Positions 61,705-64,000 of a stretch of DNA of 64,000 bases are shown here, in pieces (positions within the stretch are counted from its first letter, which is position 1; every line of letters begins with the position of its first letter). The stretch is from Bacillota bacterium. GTDB lineage: Bacteria; Bacillota; Clostridia; Christensenellales; Aristaeellaceae. The notes under the pieces were generated by a model. It did not search any database. It was not told the DNA's origin and worked only from the letters and a program-made list of their open reading frames with translations. The translations under genes were made by a program, and so were the position numbers. Location of the stretch: positions 39,936 through 103,935 of the forward strand of contig JAEYPB010000082.1 of NCBI GenBank assembly GCA_023411175.1. The letters run 5' to 3'.

Positions 61705-62523
61705 ATGAATGACTGGCTGAAAAAACTGCAGAAGCTGGAGGCGGAGCAACTCGCCGCGCTCGCGGACCTCTGCGAAAAGCACAGCCTAAGGTACTACATC
61801 GTCGGCGGAACGCTGCTCGGCGCGGTTCGGCACAAGGGCTTCATCCCCTGGGACGACGACGTGGACGTGGCCATGCCGCGCGCTGACTTCAACCGTTTTC
61901 AGGAGCTTGCCGCCCGCGAACTGCCGCCGGAGCTGACATTGGAGATCCCATCCGAAATCCCCAAAGATCCCTACTACACGGTGCGCGTCCGGCGCAAAAA
62001 CACCGTCTATGAAAGCACCTACATCCGGCAGTTTGATCTGCCCTGCTCCGGGGTGTGGATCGACGTGTTCCCGCTGGACGACCAGCCCCGGGAGACGAGC
62101 CTACTCCAAACGCTGGACGGATACTTGATCGAGCGGCACCTGAACCGCGTCATCCGCAACTACTACAACCAAAAACCCTTTTCGCTCGGCGGCAGCATTT
62201 ACATGGGGCTGGCCCGGATGCTCCCGTTTGATTTTTATCGGCGAGTGCGGGACCGGATCGCAAGGCGGCACGAGGGGAGAAACCTCCCCTACTGGCTGAC
62301 CTACGCGGGCATATTCGGCCACCGCAAGGAGACGTTCAAAAAGAGCGTGTTCGAGCCGCCGGCGCGGCTGGAATTCGAAGGGCGGATGTACACCGCGCCG
62401 GGCGACTACCACGCATGGCTCACCCGGATGTACGGCGACTACACGCAGCTTCCGCCGTCTGAAAAACGAGTGCCGCATAAGGTCGCGCGCTTCCTGATCG
62501 AAGGCGTGGACCAACTGGGCTAG
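61705..62523 (+). CDS. LicD family phosphotransferase, second copy
   Basis: Protein of 272 residues, clearly a paralogue of the LicD encoded at 59564: the GTLLGAVRHKGFIPWDDDVDVAM core is nearly identical, and later LPFDFYRRVRDRIARRHEG matches too. Differences concentrate in the middle (YYNQKPFSLGGS), which may set acceptor choice. ATG 61705 has GCGGAGGC upstream. The pair flanking a pyruvyltransferase suggests two phospho-decorations at different sites, or a duplication. Confidence 0.92.
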   Translation: MNDWLKKLQKLEAEQLAALADLCEKHSLRYYIVGGTLLGAVRHKGFIPWDDDVDVAMPRADFNRFQELAARELPPELTLEIPSEIPKDPYYTVRVRRKNTVYESTYIRQFDLPCSGVWIDVFPLDDQPRETSLLQTLDGYLIERHLNRVIRNYYNQKPFSLGGSIYMGLARMLPFDFYRRVRDRIARRHEGRNLPYWLTYAGIFGHRKETFKKSVFEPPARLEFEGRMYTAPGDYHAWLTRMYGDYTQLPPSEKRVPHKVARFLIEGVDQLG

Positions 62524-62533
62524 CCGACTCCCG

Positions 62534-62573
62534 ACACAAAACGCCCCCTGATTGCTCAGGGGGCGTTTTGTGT
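62534..62573. terminator. Bidirectional terminator
   Basis: ACACAAAACGCCCCCTGA pairs with its exact complement over TTGC and ends in GTTTTGTGT. It separates the licD set from the convergent cytidylyltransferase gene. Confidence 0.95.
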
Positions 62574-62584
62574 CTGCGCGCGCT

Positions 62585-63289
62585 TCAGTAGCCGCTGCGC
62601 TCGTTTTTTAAAAGTGCCGTGAAGACGTCCATGTCGTCCGAGGTGGTAATCTTGTAATTCTTCTCGCTGCCCACCGAGAAGTGCACGGTCTCGCCCAGCG
62701 CGAACATCAGCGCGCAGGTGGCGGCGGTGTTGTCGATGCCGCGCTTTTCCGCCTCCGCGTGGGCCCACATAAGTTTTCCCATCGTATAGGTGTGTGGCGT
62801 CTGGGTGCGGTAGAGCTGCTCCCGCGGCACATGGTCGGACGCAGTGCAGCCGTCTGATGAGCGGAACACCGCTTCCACGCAGGGGATAACCGCCACCGCG
62901 TCGCCGTCGATCTTCTGGCGGGTCAGGCTGTCGGAGATGATCGCCTGGGACACCAGCGGGCGGTTGCCGTCGTGGATCATCACGATGTCGTCGTCCGAAA
63001 GGTGCTTCCTCAGCTCCATCAGACCCCGCCGGATGGAGTCCTGGTTGGAGGTGCCGCCGTCCACAATCCACTTGAGCTTTGTGATGTTGTGCTGCCGAGC
63101 GTAGGCCCAGAGGATCTCGTGCCAGCCGGCGAGTCCCACCACCAGGATCGCGTCGACACCCGGATGGGTTTCGAAAGCCTCCATGGTGTAGATGATGATG
63201 GGCTTGTTGTTGACCGGAAGAAACTGTTTGGGAATTTCGGATTTCATCCTGGTTCCCGATCCGGCGGCGGTAAGTAGCGCGACCGTCAT
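62585..63289 (-). CDS. IspD/TarI family cytidylyltransferase
   Basis: Makes a CDP-activated polyol from CTP, 234 residues. It has LLTAAGSGTRM and PKQFLPVNNKPI as the CTP loop, HDGNRPLVS, and YRTQTPHTYTMGKL. The general pattern lies between IspD (methylerythritol) and TarI (ribitol-5-phosphate). Context with LicD genes and an epimerase favours a polyol for surface polymers over isoprenoid synthesis. ATG 63289 is chosen because the protein then starts like other members; the longer frame has no SD. No other ispD is in view. Confidence 0.85.
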   Translation of the reverse strand: MTVALLTAAGSGTRMKSEIPKQFLPVNNKPIIIYTMEAFETHPGVDAILVVGLAGWHEILWAYARQHNITKLKWIVDGGTSNQDSIRRGLMELRKHLSDDDIVMIHDGNRPLVSQAIISDSLTRQKIDGDAVAVIPCVEAVFRSSDGCTASDHVPREQLYRTQTPHTYTMGKLMWAHAEAEKRGIDNTAATCALMFALGETVHFSVGSEKNYKITTSDDMDVFTALLKNERSGY

Positions 63290-63376
63290 ATGGTTCTCAC
63301 TCTTTCCTGTCGTAATGTTGCCCAAGTAGCTTATATGTTCAGTATAGAGGCCGATCGCGGCCATGTCAAGCCGCGG

Positions 63377-64000
63377 TCAGGCATTCAGCCCTTGCCGCAG
63401 GATCTCCACCGTGCCGCGGATTCCTTCCGCCGGCGCGAACCGGGCGGAAAAACCCAGCGCGCCGAGCGCCGACGCGTCCAGAACCTGGGGCTGCGTGGGC
63501 GCGTAACCGCGCTTCTCCGCATCGTCCGGCAGCTGAAATACGACGCGGGCGCCGCCCGCGCTGGCGCAGAGATCGGCAAATTCCGCGATGGTCAACACCG
63601 AATCCGGGCTGGCCACGTTGTAGGCGCGGGCCGCCACCCCCTCAAGAAGGATGGCGATCAGCGCTACCGCGCAGTCCGCCACGTGCAAATAGCTTCGGAT
63701 TTGCTGCCCCGGACTCTTCATCACGATGTCGCGCCCGGCGGCGGCGTCCAATAAAAACTGCGTGGCGGCGCGGTTGTCCCGGGCGGTGACGGTGGGGCCG
63801 TACACGTGGCAGGGCCGCGCGATCACGCCGTCCACCCCGTGCTGCGCGTGATAGGCGGCAACCAGCGTCTCCGCCGCGCGCTTGCCCGCCGGGTACGCGG
63901 AGCGGGGCGACAATACGTCGATCCAGCCGAGGTTCTCCTCCCGGGTCGGGATTTCCTCCGGCGGCAGGCGGCCGTAGATTTCGCCGGTGGAGACGACGAG
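63377..64000 (-). CDS. NAD-dependent epimerase/dehydratase, 3' part
   Basis: SDR-type sugar-nucleotide epimerase or dehydratase that runs off the right edge. At least 207 residues are seen: VSTGEIYGRLP, the catalytic SAYPAGK (Tyr-x3-Lys), RPCHVYGPTVTARDN, and QIRSYLHVADCAVAL near the middle. It is cotranscribed with the cytidylyltransferase, 87 bases downstream, and probably provides a sugar or polyol donor for the LicD-type polymer. The N-terminal NAD loop lies outside the window, so the exact class cannot be told. Confidence 0.88.
   Translation of the reverse strand, partial: LVVSTGEIYGRLPPEEIPTREENLGWIDVLSPRSAYPAGKRAAETLVAAYHAQHGVDGVIARPCHVYGPTVTARDNRAATQFLLDAAAGRDIVMKSPGQQIRSYLHVADCAVALIAILLEGVAARAYNVASPDSVLTIAEFADLCASAGGARVVFQLPDDAEKRGYAPTQPQVLDASALGALGFSARFAPAEGIRGTVEILRQGLNA

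Overview
The window looks like a chromosomal segment of a GC-rich Firmicute, most likely a spore-forming member of the Clostridia (Christensenellales-like). The clues are strong Shine-Dalgarno (SD) sites with frequent TTG and GTG starts, near-consensus housekeeping promoters, the dnaX, feoAB, pyrKD, LytR-CpsA-Psr and yhaM gene set, a SpoIIQ-like protein and a BclA-like jelly-roll protein. This placement is inferred from gene content; no 16S gene is present. Nearly all of the sequence is coding, in short operons on both strands. No phage, insertion sequence or CRISPR array was seen.

Layout. 1-9 kb: the 3' part of dnaX, gtrA, a glycerol-1-phosphate dehydrogenase, a short alaS, a methyltransferase, a cell-wall-binding secreted protein, queT and asnS. 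9-14.3 kb: a glycogen/maltodextrin operon (glgP, a GH13 enzyme, a metallophosphoesterase). 14.4-23 kb: the NAD(P)HX repair gene nnr, secreted proteins, a BclA-like protein, a SpoIIQ-like protein, feoAB, a lipase-like protein and pyridoxal kinase. 23-26 kb: a zinc operon znuA-znuC-znuB-zur behind a candidate Zur box. 26.3-32.2 kb: a LacI-regulated sugar ABC operon ending in a Gfo/Idh/MocA dehydrogenase. 32.4-35.1 kb: tRNA-Gln and tRNA-Glu, an HPr-like protein without the active-site His, a coiled-coil membrane protein and a PpiC foldase. 35.3-40.9 kb: a compact pyrCKDFEBI operon. 41-53 kb: an aldo/keto reductase, a broken alkaline phosphatase, an HtrA protease, aspartokinase, a flavodoxin-like protein, mnmA, an LCP ligase, a GNAT protein and a glycosyltransferase pair with a YdcF protein. 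53-64 kb: a metal-dependent repressor, apgM and yhaM behind overlapping promoters, pepT, an EAL-HDOD regulator, and a wall/capsule polysaccharide locus (licD, pyruvyltransferase, licD, then convergent cytidylyltransferase and epimerase).

The most unusual signal is a family of about 85-170 nt structured intergenic repeats. Five clear copies and one doubtful copy each sit just after a stop codon, in the same orientation as the gene they follow. They have an ordered set of hairpins around a conserved TGAC-type linker, and hairpin sequences change between copies while pairing is kept. One copy lies inside the sugar ABC operon, between the binding-protein and ATPase genes. Other points of interest are the structured leader of the EAL-HDOD gene, the promoter plus terminator leader of the licD locus, the LytM protein with zinc ligands but no catalytic histidines, and the alanyl-tRNA synthetase without its C-terminal domain.
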